In this document: piece by piece, positions 38,512-47,908 of the stretch
Position numbering within the stretch: position 1 is the stretch's first letter
Layout: each line of letters begins with the position of its first letter
Assembly (NCBI GenBank): GCA_022843465.1
Contig: JALHNO010000021.1
Location: 18,671-82,670, forward strand
Direction: 5' to 3'
DNA length: 64,000 nucleotides
Source of the DNA: Pseudomonadota bacterium
Lineage (GTDB): Bacteria; Pseudomonadota; Gammaproteobacteria; Xanthomonadales; Ahniellaceae
Notes under the pieces: model-generated
The model's database searches: none
What the model saw: only the letters and a program-made list of their open reading frames with translations
What the model was told of the DNA's origin: nothing
Made by a program: the position numbers and the translations under genes

Positions 38512-40701
38512 ATGAAACCATTCCGTTTTGCCTTCCTGCTGGGCCTGGTTGCTCCGGCCTACGCCGACACCACGTCCTGCACGATCGCAGCGCCCTGTCT
38601 GGCCTGCGCCGCGCCCCTGTTTCCGGCCGAGCCCAGCGATCCTGCCGTGATCGGCCGCGAGGGTGCAGACACCGATTTCTCAGCCGCCAACATCCGGATC
38701 GTCGCCGAGAACCGCTATCAGGCCGACGGCGATGTCCGCTTCGCCCGCGCCGATCAGCGGCTCTGGACCGAATCGCTGAACTACGACGCCGAGGCCGGCG
38801 TCGGCCGGATCGAAGTTCCGCTGCGCTTCCAGGATCGCGACATCCTGGTGCGCGCGGAAGGCGCCGAGTGGCATGAAGAAGGATCCAGCACGCTGCAGGC
38901 GACCCGCTTCCAGATGCGCAATGGTCGTGGCAATGGTCAGGCCGACCGCATTACCGTCACCCCCGAAGATCTGACCCGACTGGACCGCGCCAGCTTCACC
39001 AGCTGCGACCCCGAGGATCCGGCCTGGATGATCCACTCCAACAGCATCCAGATCGACAATCAGCGCCATCTTGCCACCGCCCGCAATGTCACTCTGCGCC
39101 TGGGCGATGTGCCGGTTTTCTACTTTCCCTGGCTGCAGTTTCCGACCAATGATGATCGCGCCAGCGGCGTGCTGGCGCCCACGCTCGGAAACTCCAACAG
39201 CGCGGGCGTTGATCTGGTTGTGCCGGTGTATATCAATCTGGCCCCCAATTACGATGCCACCCTGTATCCGCGCTGGATCTCGGATCGCGGCGGCATGCTC
39301 GGCGGCGAATTCCGCTATCTGGGGAGCAACCTCGGCGGCATGCTCGAATTCAGTTACCTCCACGACGATGACAAGATCACCGGCGCCGACAGCGACAACC
39401 GCTACTCGTTCGAGTTCAACCACCGCCAGCGTTTTGGACGCCACTGGTCGCTGGCGGCCGACCTGCGTGACGTCTCCGATGATCGCTATTTCGAGGACTT
39501 TGGTGATTCGCTGAGCTCGGTTGCGACCAGCCTGCTGCCGTCCTCGGCCTATCTCAGTGGACGCGGAAACGGCTGGAGCCTCAGCTTCGGCGGCGACCGG
39601 GTCGTGATCACCGATCCGCGTTTCCAGGCTGGCGCCGAACCCTATCGCCGACTGCCCCGGATGACCGGCAGCCTGAGTTCGACCAATCTGCGCGGCCCGC
39701 TGATCGGCATCGACGCCGAGTGGGTGCGCTTTGCCAAGACCGATTATGTCGGTGGCGACCGCTATGATCTGACGCCGTGGATCAGTTGGCCGCTCGAGGG
39801 TGCCAGTTGGTTCCTGCATCCGCGCTATGCCTACCGCAGCACCGGTTATACCCTGGATGCCGGCAACGATCGCAGCCTCAGCCGCACGGTTCCAATCGCC
39901 AGTATCGACACGGGCCTGATCTTCGAACGCGCCTGGGGATCGGAAGGCTTTACCCAGACGCTGGAACCGCGCCTGTACGGCCTGCACGTGCCCTTTCGCG
40001 ACCAGGACGATCTGCCGATTTTCGATACCCAGGAACTGACCTTCGGCTTCGCGCAGCTGTTCCGTGACAACGTCTATACCGGCGCCGATCGCCAGGTCGA
40101 TGCCAGCCAGGTCGCCTTCGCGCTGAGTTCGCGCCTGCTCGATGCCCAGGGACTGGAGCGCGCCCGCGTCGGCATCGGCCAGATCCGCTACTTCGATCCG
40201 CCCCGGGTCACCCTTCCCGGCACTCTGCCGCGCAGCGTATCGGGATCCGCCTATGTCGCCGAGGTTGCCGTCTCGCTCAGCGACAACTGGTCGTTTGACG
40301 TCGCCCAGCAATGGGACCCGGAGATCGATCACAGCATCCTCGGCTCGGCCGGCGTGCATTACCGCTTCGACAATGGCAGCGCGGTCAATCTGGCCTATCG
40401 CTACCGGCGCAATCTGCTGGAACAGGTGGATTTTTCCACTTCAATCGCGCTGAACGAGCGCTGGAAACTGGTCGCCCGACTGAACCGCAGCCTGCGCGAT
40501 GATGCCCTGCTTGAGGCCTTTGGCGGCTTCGAGTACGAAACCTGCTGCTACGCGGTCCGCGTACTCGGCCGTCGCTATGTCCGCAACCTCGAAGGCGATC
40601 TGAACAATGCGATCTTCTTTGAGCTGGAACTCAAGGGACTGGCACGGATCGGACGCGACACCGAGGAGTTTCTGCAGCGTGCTATTCTGGGTTATCGATG
40701 A
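38512..40701 (+). CDS. lptD: LPS-assembly protein LptD
   Basis: A 729-residue outer-membrane protein that with LptE inserts lipopolysaccharide into the outer leaflet. A signal peptide (FRFAFLLGLVAPAYA) is followed by a periplasmic beta-jellyroll (about 60-190, OstA/LptA type) and a 26-strand barrel. Cysteines occur in the N-terminal SCTIAAPCLACA and SCDPED stretches and in the C-terminal ETCCYAVRVLGRRYV, matching the disulfide bonds needed for LptD function. ATG 38512 fits the signal peptide; the nearest SD-like AAGGA is rather far away. It is followed after 52 bases by surA, the chaperone that delivers it. Confidence 0.95.
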   Translation: MKPFRFAFLLGLVAPAYADTTSCTIAAPCLACAAPLFPAEPSDPAVIGREGADTDFSAANIRIVAENRYQADGDVRFARADQRLWTESLNYDAEAGVGRIEVPLRFQDRDILVRAEGAEWHEEGSSTLQATRFQMRNGRGNGQADRITVTPEDLTRLDRASFTSCDPEDPAWMIHSNSIQIDNQRHLATARNVTLRLGDVPVFYFPWLQFPTNDDRASGVLAPTLGNSNSAGVDLVVPVYINLAPNYDATLYPRWISDRGGMLGGEFRYLGSNLGGMLEFSYLHDDDKITGADSDNRYSFEFNHRQRFGRHWSLAADLRDVSDDRYFEDFGDSLSSVATSLLPSSAYLSGRGNGWSLSFGGDRVVITDPRFQAGAEPYRRLPRMTGSLSSTNLRGPLIGIDAEWVRFAKTDYVGGDRYDLTPWISWPLEGASWFLHPRYAYRSTGYTLDAGNDRSLSRTVPIASIDTGLIFERAWGSEGFTQTLEPRLYGLHVPFRDQDDLPIFDTQELTFGFAQLFRDNVYTGADRQVDASQVAFALSSRLLDAQGLERARVGIGQIRYFDPPRVTLPGTLPRSVSGSAYVAEVAVSLSDNWSFDVAQQWDPEIDHSILGSAGVHYRFDNGSAVNLAYRYRRNLLEQVDFSTSIALNERWKLVARLNRSLRDDALLEAFGGFEYETCCYAVRVLGRRYVRNLEGDLNNAIFFELELKGLARIGRDTEEFLQRAILGYR

Positions 40702-40753
40702 TTCATGCGGGTGCTGCTGTCATGGCTCCGCCCCTTTCCGGAACCGATTTCGA

Positions 40754-42040
40754 ATGAAACAACTGAGTCTGCTGTGCGCACTGGTCACCAGTCTGGTTTC
40801 CCCACTTGCCTTCGCCCAGGCGATTCCGGTCGAAAAGCTCGACAAGATCGTCGCCGTCGTTGATGAAGATGTGATCCTGCAGAGCGAGCTGGATCGCGCG
40901 GTATCAAACATCCTCGCCCAGGCACAGAACGCCGGCCAGTTGCCGCCGCGCGATGTGATCGAAAAGCAGGTGCTTGACCGGCTGATCCTGAGCCGGGTCC
41001 AGGTCGAACGCGCCACTTCGACGGGCATTCAGGTGGGTGACGTTGAGATCGATCAGGCTGTCGGCCGGATCGCCGCGCAGAACCAGATGACCCTGGACCA
41101 GCTGCGCCTGTCGCTGGAGCGCGACGGCTTCAGCTTCGAGGAGTTCCGCAAGACCATGCGCGACGAACTCACCGTGCAGCGCTTTCGTCAGCGCTATGTG
41201 CAGTCGCGGGTCCAGGTCACCGACACCGAAATAGACATCCTGCTGGCCAGCGACAGCCTCAAGACCGGCGAGGTACGCCTGCAGCATATTCTGGTTGGCG
41301 TGCCCGATGGCTCGCGCCCCGACCAGGTACAGGCTGGCCGCGAGAAGGCCGAGCGTGTCGTCCGTGAGGTGTCCGCCGGGCTCTCGTTCGAGCAGGCCGC
41401 GATCAAGTATTCCGAAGGCCAGCAGGCACTCGAAGGCGGCGATCTGGGCTGGCGGCGCTACGAGGAAGTGCCCACGGCGTTTTCCGACCTGGTTGCCGGC
41501 ATGAAGAAGGGCGATGTCTCCCAGCCCATCCGCGGCCCCAACGGATTTCACATCATCCGGGTCGCCGATCAGCGCGAGGACAACAGCGCCAAGGCCATTC
41601 GCGAATACCGCGCCAGCCATATCGTGATCCAGCCGAGCGAGCTGATGACCGAAGACCAGGCCATCGCCCGGATCAACAAGCTGCGTGACCAGGCAATCGC
41701 CGGCTCTGACTTCGCCGAACTCGCCCGCAAGCATTCTCAGGACGATAACACCGCCAACCTCGGCGGCGATCTCGACTGGTTCGTCGCCGGTGAATACGGC
41801 CAGCGCGTCACCCAGGTGGTGGAGTCGCTGAAGAATGGTGAGATCTCGGAACCCTTCCGCACCGAACTCGGCTGGCATATTCTCCGCCGTGACGACATGC
41901 GCGAGCGGGATCGCACCGAGGAATACCAGCGCGCCCAGGCCCGCGAAGCCATCATGCGCCGCAAGGGCGAAGAAGAATTCGACAACTTCCTGCGCCAGAT
42001 CCGCGCCGAAGCCTACATAGAAAACCGGCTGGCGGGGTGA
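40754..42040 (+). CDS. surA: Periplasmic chaperone and peptidyl-prolyl isomerase SurA
   Basis: A 428-residue chaperone for outer-membrane proteins, including LptD. The signal peptide ends SPLAFAQA. The N-terminal chaperone domain (VDEDVILQSELDRAV) is followed by two parvulin domains: P1 begins GEVRLQHILVGVP and contains FHIIRVADQ, P2 begins YRASHIVIQPSE and contains LGWHILRRDD. A C-terminal helix completes the chaperone module. The frame is open upstream through the end of lptD, but ATG 40754 begins the signal peptide. A perfect hairpin lies 13 bases after the stop, and the usual next gene pdxA is displaced by nearly 5 kb. Confidence 0.96.
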   Translation: MKQLSLLCALVTSLVSPLAFAQAIPVEKLDKIVAVVDEDVILQSELDRAVSNILAQAQNAGQLPPRDVIEKQVLDRLILSRVQVERATSTGIQVGDVEIDQAVGRIAAQNQMTLDQLRLSLERDGFSFEEFRKTMRDELTVQRFRQRYVQSRVQVTDTEIDILLASDSLKTGEVRLQHILVGVPDGSRPDQVQAGREKAERVVREVSAGLSFEQAAIKYSEGQQALEGGDLGWRRYEEVPTAFSDLVAGMKKGDVSQPIRGPNGFHIIRVADQREDNSAKAIREYRASHIVIQPSELMTEDQAIARINKLRDQAIAGSDFAELARKHSQDDNTANLGGDLDWFVAGEYGQRVTQVVESLKNGEISEPFRTELGWHILRRDDMRERDRTEEYQRAQAREAIMRRKGEEEFDNFLRQIRAEAYIENRLAG

Positions 42041-42052
42041 GCCGAGCCGCTT

Positions 42053-42076
42053 CGACGATGCCCCCGGGCATCGTCG
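42053..42076. terminator. Hairpin after surA
   Basis: CGACGATGCCC and GGGCATCGTCG form a perfect 11-base stem with a two-base loop, starting 13 bases after the surA stop. No T-run follows, so it may protect the 3' end or give weak termination. Confidence 0.45.
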
Positions 42077-42100
42077 GGCGAGGCGAACGCACGCGCATGG

Positions 42101-42490
42101 CGAGGGCATGGATGCCCGAGGTAGAGCAATGCAGGAGCAATTGCCGAATGCGCGGGCCGGCGCACTGCACCAGGGACGGTGTCTGCCCCGCTCCCGATCG
42201 AAATCAGTCGCGTAGCACTGCCACGCGAGGGCCGAACGCCGCGCCCGGCGAGGGCATGGATGCACGAGGTAGAGCAACGCAGGAGCAGTTGCCGGATGGC
42301 GCGGCCGGATGCGCTGCACCAGGGACGGTGTCTGCCCCGCTCCCGATCGAAATCAGTCGCGTGGCACTGCCACGCGAGGGCCGAACGCCGCGCCCGGCGA
42401 GGGCATGGATGCCCGAGGTAGAGCAACGCAGGAGCAGTTGCCGGATGGCGCGGCCGGATGCACTGCACCAGGGACGGTGTCTGCCCCGCT
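42101..42490. repeat. Tandem repeat, about 148-base unit, 2.6 copies
   Basis: CGAGGGCATGGATGC begins units at 42101, 42249 and 42398, giving periods of 148 and 149 bases. Each unit carries AGGAGC.ATTGCC- or AGGAGCAGTTGCC-type text, CACCAGGGACGGTGTCTGCC and CCGATCGAAATCAGTCGCGT. The second and third units are nearly identical, the first has more differences, and the third breaks off after CTGCCCCGCTC. Confidence 0.9.
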
Positions 42491-42545
42491 CTTGATCAGA
42501 AAGCAGCTGGCCCTCAGGCATCAACTGCCATCGGGAATACGCGCC

Positions 42546-43137
42546 CAGATCGAAGGCTGGCGCCACATGACCGCCCTCATCCGGCCCTTCGGGCCACCTT
42601 CTCCCGCCATGCGGGAGAAGGGAACCACACCAGACCCCTTGCCCAGATCGAAGGCTGGCGCCACAGCAACCACCCTCATCCGGCCCTTCGGGCCACCTTC
42701 TCCCGCCATGCGGGAGAAGGGAACGACGCGAGGCCCCTCTCCCAGATCGAAGGCTGGCACCACAGCGACCGCCCTCATCCGGCCCTTCGGGCCACCTTCT
42801 CCCGCCATGCGGGAGAAGGGAACGACACCAGACCCCTTGCCCAGATCGAAGGCTGGCGTCACATGACCACCCTCATCCGGCCCTTCGGGCCACCTTCTCC
42901 CGCCATGCGGGAGAAGGGAACGACACCAGACCCCTTGCCCAGATCGAAGGCTGGCACCACAGCGACCGCCCTCATCCGGCCCTTCGGGCCACCTTCTCCC
43001 GCCATGCGGGAGAAGGGAACGACGCGAGGCCCCTTGCCCAGATCGAAGACTGGCGCCACAGCGACCGCCCTCATCCGGCCCTTCGGGCCACCTTCTCCCG
43101 CCATGCGGGAGAAGGGAACGAGACGAGGCCCCATGCG
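42546..43137. repeat. Six-copy tandem array, about 99-base unit
   Basis: CAGATCGAAGGCTGG (CAGATCGAAGACTGG in the last copy) begins units at 42546, 42644, 42743, 42842, 42940 and 43039, so the period is 98-99 bases. Every unit includes CCCTCATCCGGCCCTTCGGG and a perfect hairpin with stem CTTCTCCCGC/GCGGGAGAAG around CAT. Only a few positions vary, for example CACCAGACCCC against CGCGAGGCCCC. The hairpin part is the same family as the repeat pair at 17478-17637. Whole units are conserved, so this is not a CRISPR array. Confidence 0.93.
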
Positions 43138-43254
43138 GCGGAGCAGATGCCCGACAGGCTCCAGGGTTCCTCCCGCAAACTTTTCGCATGCGACGATCAA
43201 GTCGCAACACCGTCTATATACTCGAACCGTCGCAGTCCGTCGGAACTTCCCTGC

Positions 43255-46200
43255 ATGCGTTTCGTTTGCAACCTCAGTCTGGCTTTCGTCTGCCTGCTCG
43301 GCGCGACGGGACTGTTTGCGGCGACGGCGAAAGATGCGCGCGCCCTGAACGAACTGAGCCTGCGCTCCTGGAATGCGGACCGCGGACTGCCCAACAATTC
43401 GGTATTGAGCCTGGGCCGCACCCGCGATGGCATGCTCTGGGTGGGCACCTGGGAAGGACTCACTCGCTTCGACGGCACGCATTTCCGGAACTTCAACCGG
43501 ATCAACACGCCGGCAATCAATGCCGACGGCATCCGCTCACTGGCGCCCACCGCCACCGGTGGCCTCTGGGTTGGCACCAGCGGCGGTGGCTTGCTGCGGA
43601 TCGAGGACAACCGGCTCGAACCCGTTTTCGCACCCGGTCAGGCCTTCGGCCTGCAGATGGTTTCCCTGCTCGAAGTCGACGGCGTGCTCTGGATGGGACT
43701 GGAAGGCGGCGGCCTGTATCGGATGCCGGTCGGCGCGACCCAACCCACGCGTGCAGGGAGCCCGTTGATTGAAGGCAATACCGCCGTCCATACCATTGTT
43801 GCGGCCGCCGAAGGCGGTGTGGTCGTGGCCACGCGCGACCAGGTGTTCCGGGTCGATCAAGCCGGTACCAGTGTCCGCCAGGTGGGCTTGCCGAGCAGCG
43901 AGCAGCCCCTGAGCATCGGCAGCCTGCTGACGTCACCAGAGGGCGCACTTTGGGTGTCCACCTCCCACGGCATTTTTCATCAGCGCGGGCAAGGCGAAGA
44001 CTGGACCCAAATTGACGCAGGCTCGGGATTTCGCATGGCCTGGGGCGCCGACGGCGAGATCTGGGTGGGCACCATCACGCGCGGTCTGGTCCGGATCAAG
44101 GGCGAACGCATTGAACGCCTGGAGCGCTTCCACGGCGCTCCGGACGGCTATGTCTCGACGTTGCTGCCCGACACCGAAGGAGGCATCTGGTTTGGCACCA
44201 ATGGCGGCTTGATGCGCCTGCAGGCGATGGCCTTCCGCTCGATTTCCGCCGAACACGGGCTGTCCAATGACTACACGCGCAGCGTGCTGCAGACTCGCGA
44301 CGGCGCAATCTGGGTCGCTACCGCAGACGGGTTGAACCGGTTTTCCCCGGGCAGCAACGACGCGCCGGAACCGGTATCGGCATTTGGTCCAACCGCCATC
44401 ATGTCGCTTGCCGAAGCCCCCGACGGAGCCCTGTGGGCGGGCACCTATACCGAAGGGATATTCATCCTTCGCAATGGAAAAAAGGAAGTCCCCGAAAATC
44501 TGAAATTGCCGCCGACCAAGGGGATTCGCAGCATCCTGGTGGCGCGCGATCAGACCATCTGGGTAGGAACCACCCGTTGGGTCGCGCACTACGACCCCGC
44601 TCGTCAGATCATGCTGCCCTCGCCGCCTGGCAGCTACTCGACTGTATTTGCCCTGCATGAGGACCGCGCGGGCCGGATCTGGGTTGCCTGCACCGAGGGA
44701 CTGGCCCGGATCGATGGCGCCGATGTGGTCTACTTCGGGGCCAGCGATGGCTTCGTCGCCACCAGCACGTTCGCCTTCCATGAGGAAGCCGACGGCAGTC
44801 TGTGGGTTGGAACTGATGCCGGCATTGCCCACTATGCCGACGGGCGATTCCGTTTTGTCTCCGCGCAACAGGGCATGCCGTTTCACACGGTGTTCGCCAT
44901 CGGAGAGGATGATGTGGGACAGCTTTGGCTGACCTCAAGAATTGGCGTTTTCCGTGTCGCACTGGCACAACTGCAGCGAGCGCTGAGCGACCCGGCCTAC
45001 GTGCTTCAGGGCCAGTTGTTCGATCGCGACGATGGTATGGGTGCCTCACAGAATAACGGCACCACCACGCCGACCGTATTGCGCGCCGCCTCCGGCGAAC
45101 TGTGGTTCGCGACAGCCAAGGGCGTCGCCATCGTCGATCCAGAGCACGCAGTGTCAACGACACCGCGACCGCTCCATGTCGTCCTCGACAGAGTGGTGAT
45201 CGACGATCACGACGTCGACTATCGCAGGCACCACAGACTCGACCCGGGTCGCCACTCCGTGTCCCTGCAATTTGCAGCAGCAGCACCATCAGGCGGCGGC
45301 GAAATCGAGTATGCCTACCGCGTCAACGGGCTTGACCAGAACTGGGAGATGATCGGATCCGAGCGCTCGGTACGCCTGACCAACTTGCCGCCGGGGGCCT
45401 ATGTGATCGAGGTCGCCTCGCGAATGGGACATGGCCCGCTTTCCCCAGAGCCGGCCCGGTTTTCGTTCGAGATCGCGCCGCGGTTCTGGCAGATTCGCGG
45501 CTTCATTCCGCTCACCGTGGTGCTGTTCGGCCTGGTGGTTTTCTGTGTGTTCTGGGCCCGTGGCGCGGCCCTGCGCAGCCGCAACCAGCGACTGGAACAG
45601 GAGGTGGCCGAACGCACCCGCGAACTGAGCCAGTCGAACGCGTCGCTGCAGACCGAGGTAGGCGAACGCATCGCGGCCGAGACGGCGTTGAAAGGTCGCA
45701 ATGACGATCTCGCCGCGCTCAATGAAAAGCTGGCTGGCGCCCAGAGTCAGCTGCTGCAGTCGGAGAAAATGGCGTCCGTGGGCCAGCTTGCCGCTGGCGT
45801 CGCGCACGAGATCAACAACCCGCTGGGATTCGTACGCGCCAATCTGCATACGCTGCGTAGATATTCCATAGAACTGATCAGCGCACTGCGCGCCTATGCG
45901 AGATTCGAGACTGCGGTCGGCCCATCGCATGCCGCCTGGCAGCAACTGCAACAGGAACGCAAGGACATCGATCTCGACTATCTGGCAAAGGACACGCCGG
46001 CGCTTATCGCCGAGTCCACCGATGGGGTCGACCGCATCGCCAGGATCGTCGATGAACTGCGCAAGTTCTCGCGGGTTGACGATACCGACTGGCAACTGGC
46101 CGATATCAATCTGGCTCTGGACGCAACGCTTGCTGTGCTGGCGCACACCCTTAATGGACGCGCGGAAGTGATCAAGCGCTATGGCCAGATCCCGCTGATC

Positions 46201-46560
46201 GAATGCCTTCCGTTCCAGATCAATCAGGTGCTGATGAATCTGCTCATCAATGCAGGCCAGGCGGTGAGCGAGGACGGTCTGATCGAGATCGAAACCGGAT
46301 GCGACCACGAGGAGGCGTGGATTCGAATCTCGGACAATGGAACAGGAATCGCCGAGGACCATATGCCCAGGATATTCGAACCATTCTTCACCACGCGTGC
46401 CGTCGGCACCGGCAAGGGCCTGGGCCTGTCGGTTGCCTACGCCATCATGCAGCGCCATGGCGGCCGCATCGAGGTGACGAGCACACCGGGACAAGGCAGC
46501 TGCTTCACCTTGTATCTGCCGGTCCACCGCGAGCACCCCATGGAACCGGGAAACCATTGA
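43255..46560 (+). CDS. Two-component propeller sensor histidine kinase
   Basis: A 1101-residue membrane kinase. A signal peptide (about 1-23) precedes a periplasmic part made of Reg_prop beta-propeller repeats (about 40-630), seen in repeated G-x-x-W-x-G-T units such as GMLWVGTWEGLTRFDG, GGLWVGTSGGGLLRI and GSLWVGTDAGIAHY. A Y_Y_Y domain (about 646-745) and one membrane helix (about 748-770) lead to a coiled coil, HisKA with His851 in LAAGVAHEINNPLG, and HATPase_c with NQVLMNLLINAGQA, SDNGTGI and GKGLGLSVAYAIM. Unlike Bacteroides hybrid two-component systems it has no receiver or AraC domain. Its kinase core closely resembles the one at 9976-11475. The stimulus is unknown, and no response regulator gene is adjacent. 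Confidence 0.92.
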   Translation: MRFVCNLSLAFVCLLGATGLFAATAKDARALNELSLRSWNADRGLPNNSVLSLGRTRDGMLWVGTWEGLTRFDGTHFRNFNRINTPAINADGIRSLAPTATGGLWVGTSGGGLLRIEDNRLEPVFAPGQAFGLQMVSLLEVDGVLWMGLEGGGLYRMPVGATQPTRAGSPLIEGNTAVHTIVAAAEGGVVVATRDQVFRVDQAGTSVRQVGLPSSEQPLSIGSLLTSPEGALWVSTSHGIFHQRGQGEDWTQIDAGSGFRMAWGADGEIWVGTITRGLVRIKGERIERLERFHGAPDGYVSTLLPDTEGGIWFGTNGGLMRLQAMAFRSISAEHGLSNDYTRSVLQTRDGAIWVATADGLNRFSPGSNDAPEPVSAFGPTAIMSLAEAPDGALWAGTYTEGIFILRNGKKEVPENLKLPPTKGIRSILVARDQTIWVGTTRWVAHYDPARQIMLPSPPGSYSTVFALHEDRAGRIWVACTEGLARIDGADVVYFGASDGFVATSTFAFHEEADGSLWVGTDAGIAHYADGRFRFVSAQQGMPFHTVFAIGEDDVGQLWLTSRIGVFRVALAQLQRALSDPAYVLQGQLFDRDDGMGASQNNGTTTPTVLRAASGELWFATAKGVAIVDPEHAVSTTPRPLHVVLDRVVIDDHDVDYRRHHRLDPGRHSVSLQFAAAAPSGGGEIEYAYRVNGLDQNWEMIGSERSVRLTNLPPGAYVIEVASRMGHGPLSPEPARFSFEIAPRFWQIRGFIPLTVVLFGLVVFCVFWARGAALRSRNQRLEQEVAERTRELSQSNASLQTEVGERIAAETALKGRNDDLAALNEKLAGAQSQLLQSEKMASVGQLAAGVAHEINNPLGFVRANLHTLRRYSIELISALRAYARFETAVGPSHAAWQQLQQERKDIDLDYLAKDTPALIAESTDGVDRIARIVDELRKFSRVDDTDWQLADINLALDATLAVLAHTLNGRAEVIKRYGQIPLIECLPFQINQVLMNLLINAGQAVSEDGLIEIETGCDHEEAWIRISDNGTGIAEDHMPRIFEPFFTTRAVGTGKGLGLSVAYAIMQRHGGRIEVTSTPGQGSCFTLYLPVHREHPMEPGNH

Positions 46561-46912
46561 CGGCAGTCTCCGCTGTCCGGCCCGGCGTTTTTACACCGTC
46601 CTTCGCAGCAAACTCGCCCGTTGAGGGGAGGCAATCACGGCCCCGGACTGCTCCAGAGCCTTGGTCGGGGAAGTGCAACAAGGTACCGGGCGAGACCGCA
46701 GCCAGCCGGCGACGCTTTCCTTCCTCGCGCGTAACGCCCGGAGCGCCACGGCGCGGACGCTATCGAGAGACCCGCTGGCCGCCAGTGTTCGAATTCTGCG
46801 CGCTGCCGGGATACCCGGGCAGAATTGCGCGCAGCAGCCCGCATCCCGCCCTACGCGCGGCCGCGCTGCGATGCGACACTAGACGCCACCTCGCTCGATA
46901 TCTCGCGGATAC
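46561..46912. other. Intergenic region before pdxA, nothing recognised
   Basis: 352 bases without a convincing gene, repeat or terminator. GC-rich, with short chance palindromes only. It must contain the pdxA promoter or leader, because the upstream kinase belongs to an inserted block. Confidence 0.5.
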
Positions 46913-47908
46913 ATGAACCTTCCTTCCATCGCGGTCACCGCAGGCGAACCGGCCGGAATCGGACCAGAGTTGCTGGTTCGGCTGGCGCAACGGGACTGGG
47001 ACTGCGCGCTGATTGCCATCGCCGATCGTGGCGTATTGCAGCGCGCTGCCAGCGCGCTCGGGCTTCCACTGCAGTTGATCGCACATGGTGGTGGACAGCC
47101 GGCGCGCCAGCACCGTCCGGGTCAACTCGAACTGATTCAGATCGACCTGGCCGGTGACCAGCAGTTCGGCAAGCTCAACCCCGAGAACGCCCGGCATGTG
47201 ATCGCGATGCTGCAGCGCGCCGCCCACGGCGCGGGCGAAGGCGAGTTTGATGCCGTGGTGACGGCGCCGGTGCACAAGGCGGCGATCAATGACGGCGGCA
47301 TCGCGTTCACCGGTCACACCGAGTTTTTTGCGGCCGAAGCAGGCTGCGATGTGGTGATGCTGCTTGCGGCCGGAGCGCTTCGCGTCGCCCTGGCCACCAC
47401 GCATCTGCCACTGGCCCAGGTGCCTGCGGCCATCCGCCATGCAGAGCTGAGTCGCACCCTGCGCATCCTGCATGCCGATCTGATTGCCAAGTTCGGCATC
47501 GCCATTCCGCGCATCCTGGTGCTCGGGCTCAATCCCCACGCCGGTGAAAGCGGTCACCTTGGACGCGAAGAGATCGATGTGATCGTGCCCGTGCTTGAGG
47601 AACTCCGCGCAGAAGGCATGCAATTGCGTGGCCCGCTACCGGCCGACACCGGCTTTCTGCCGAGAGAGCTGGCTTCCTGCGACGCCGTGCTGGCGATGTA
47701 TCACGACCAGGGTTTACCGGTTCTGAAGTACGCAGGTTTCGGCGAGGCAGTGAACATCACCCTCGGCCTGCCCTGGATCAGGACGTCGGTCGATCATGGC
47801 ACGGCACTCGATCTTGCGGGCAGCGGACGCGCCGACGCCGGCAGCCTGATCGCCGCCACACAACTCGCCATCCAGTTGGCAAACCATCGCAGGACGGAGA
47901 TCAGGTGA
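46913..47908 (+). CDS. pdxA: 4-hydroxythreonine-4-phosphate dehydrogenase PdxA
   Basis: A 331-residue enzyme of pyridoxal-phosphate synthesis that oxidises 4-phosphohydroxy-threonine. Conserved parts are AVTAGEPAGIGPEL at the start, TAPVHKAAIN, FTGHTEFFA, TTHLPLAQVP, LGLNPHAGESGHLG (metal His), MYHDQGLPVLKY and RTSVDHGTALDLAGSGRAD. ATG 46913 has no strong SD. It overlaps rsmA by four bases (GTGA), the usual pdxA-rsmA coupling. Confidence 0.96.
   Translation: MNLPSIAVTAGEPAGIGPELLVRLAQRDWDCALIAIADRGVLQRAASALGLPLQLIAHGGGQPARQHRPGQLELIQIDLAGDQQFGKLNPENARHVIAMLQRAAHGAGEGEFDAVVTAPVHKAAINDGGIAFTGHTEFFAAEAGCDVVMLLAAGALRVALATTHLPLAQVPAAIRHAELSRTLRILHADLIAKFGIAIPRILVLGLNPHAGESGHLGREEIDVIVPVLEELRAEGMQLRGPLPADTGFLPRELASCDAVLAMYHDQGLPVLKYAGFGEAVNITLGLPWIRTSVDHGTALDLAGSGRADAGSLIAATQLAIQLANHRRTEIR

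Larger units (their letters stand above)
42041..43254. other. 1.2 kb non-coding repeat block between surA and the propeller kinase
   Basis: No gene is supported here. The block holds a terminator-like hairpin (42053-42076), a tandem array of about 148-base units (42101-42490), a short junction (about 42491-42545), a six-copy array of about 99-base units (42546-43137) and about 115 bases of leader before the propeller kinase. Long open frames across the arrays exist on both strands only because the units have no stops in some frames. Confidence 0.8.

Noticed and set aside
38680..40359. 559-codon minus-strand frame opposite lptD
   Set aside because: The plus strand encodes a clear LptD with signal peptide, barrel and cysteines; the antisense frame shows no domain.
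42546..43137. CRISPR array
   Set aside because: The whole 99-base unit is conserved, without unique spacers of constant length, and no cas genes are present.
42309..43348. Repetitive proteins read from the tandem arrays on both strands
   Set aside because: The frames repeat only because the DNA repeats; the hairpin stems and family membership with an intergenic repeat elsewhere fit non-coding DNA, and there are no proper SDs.
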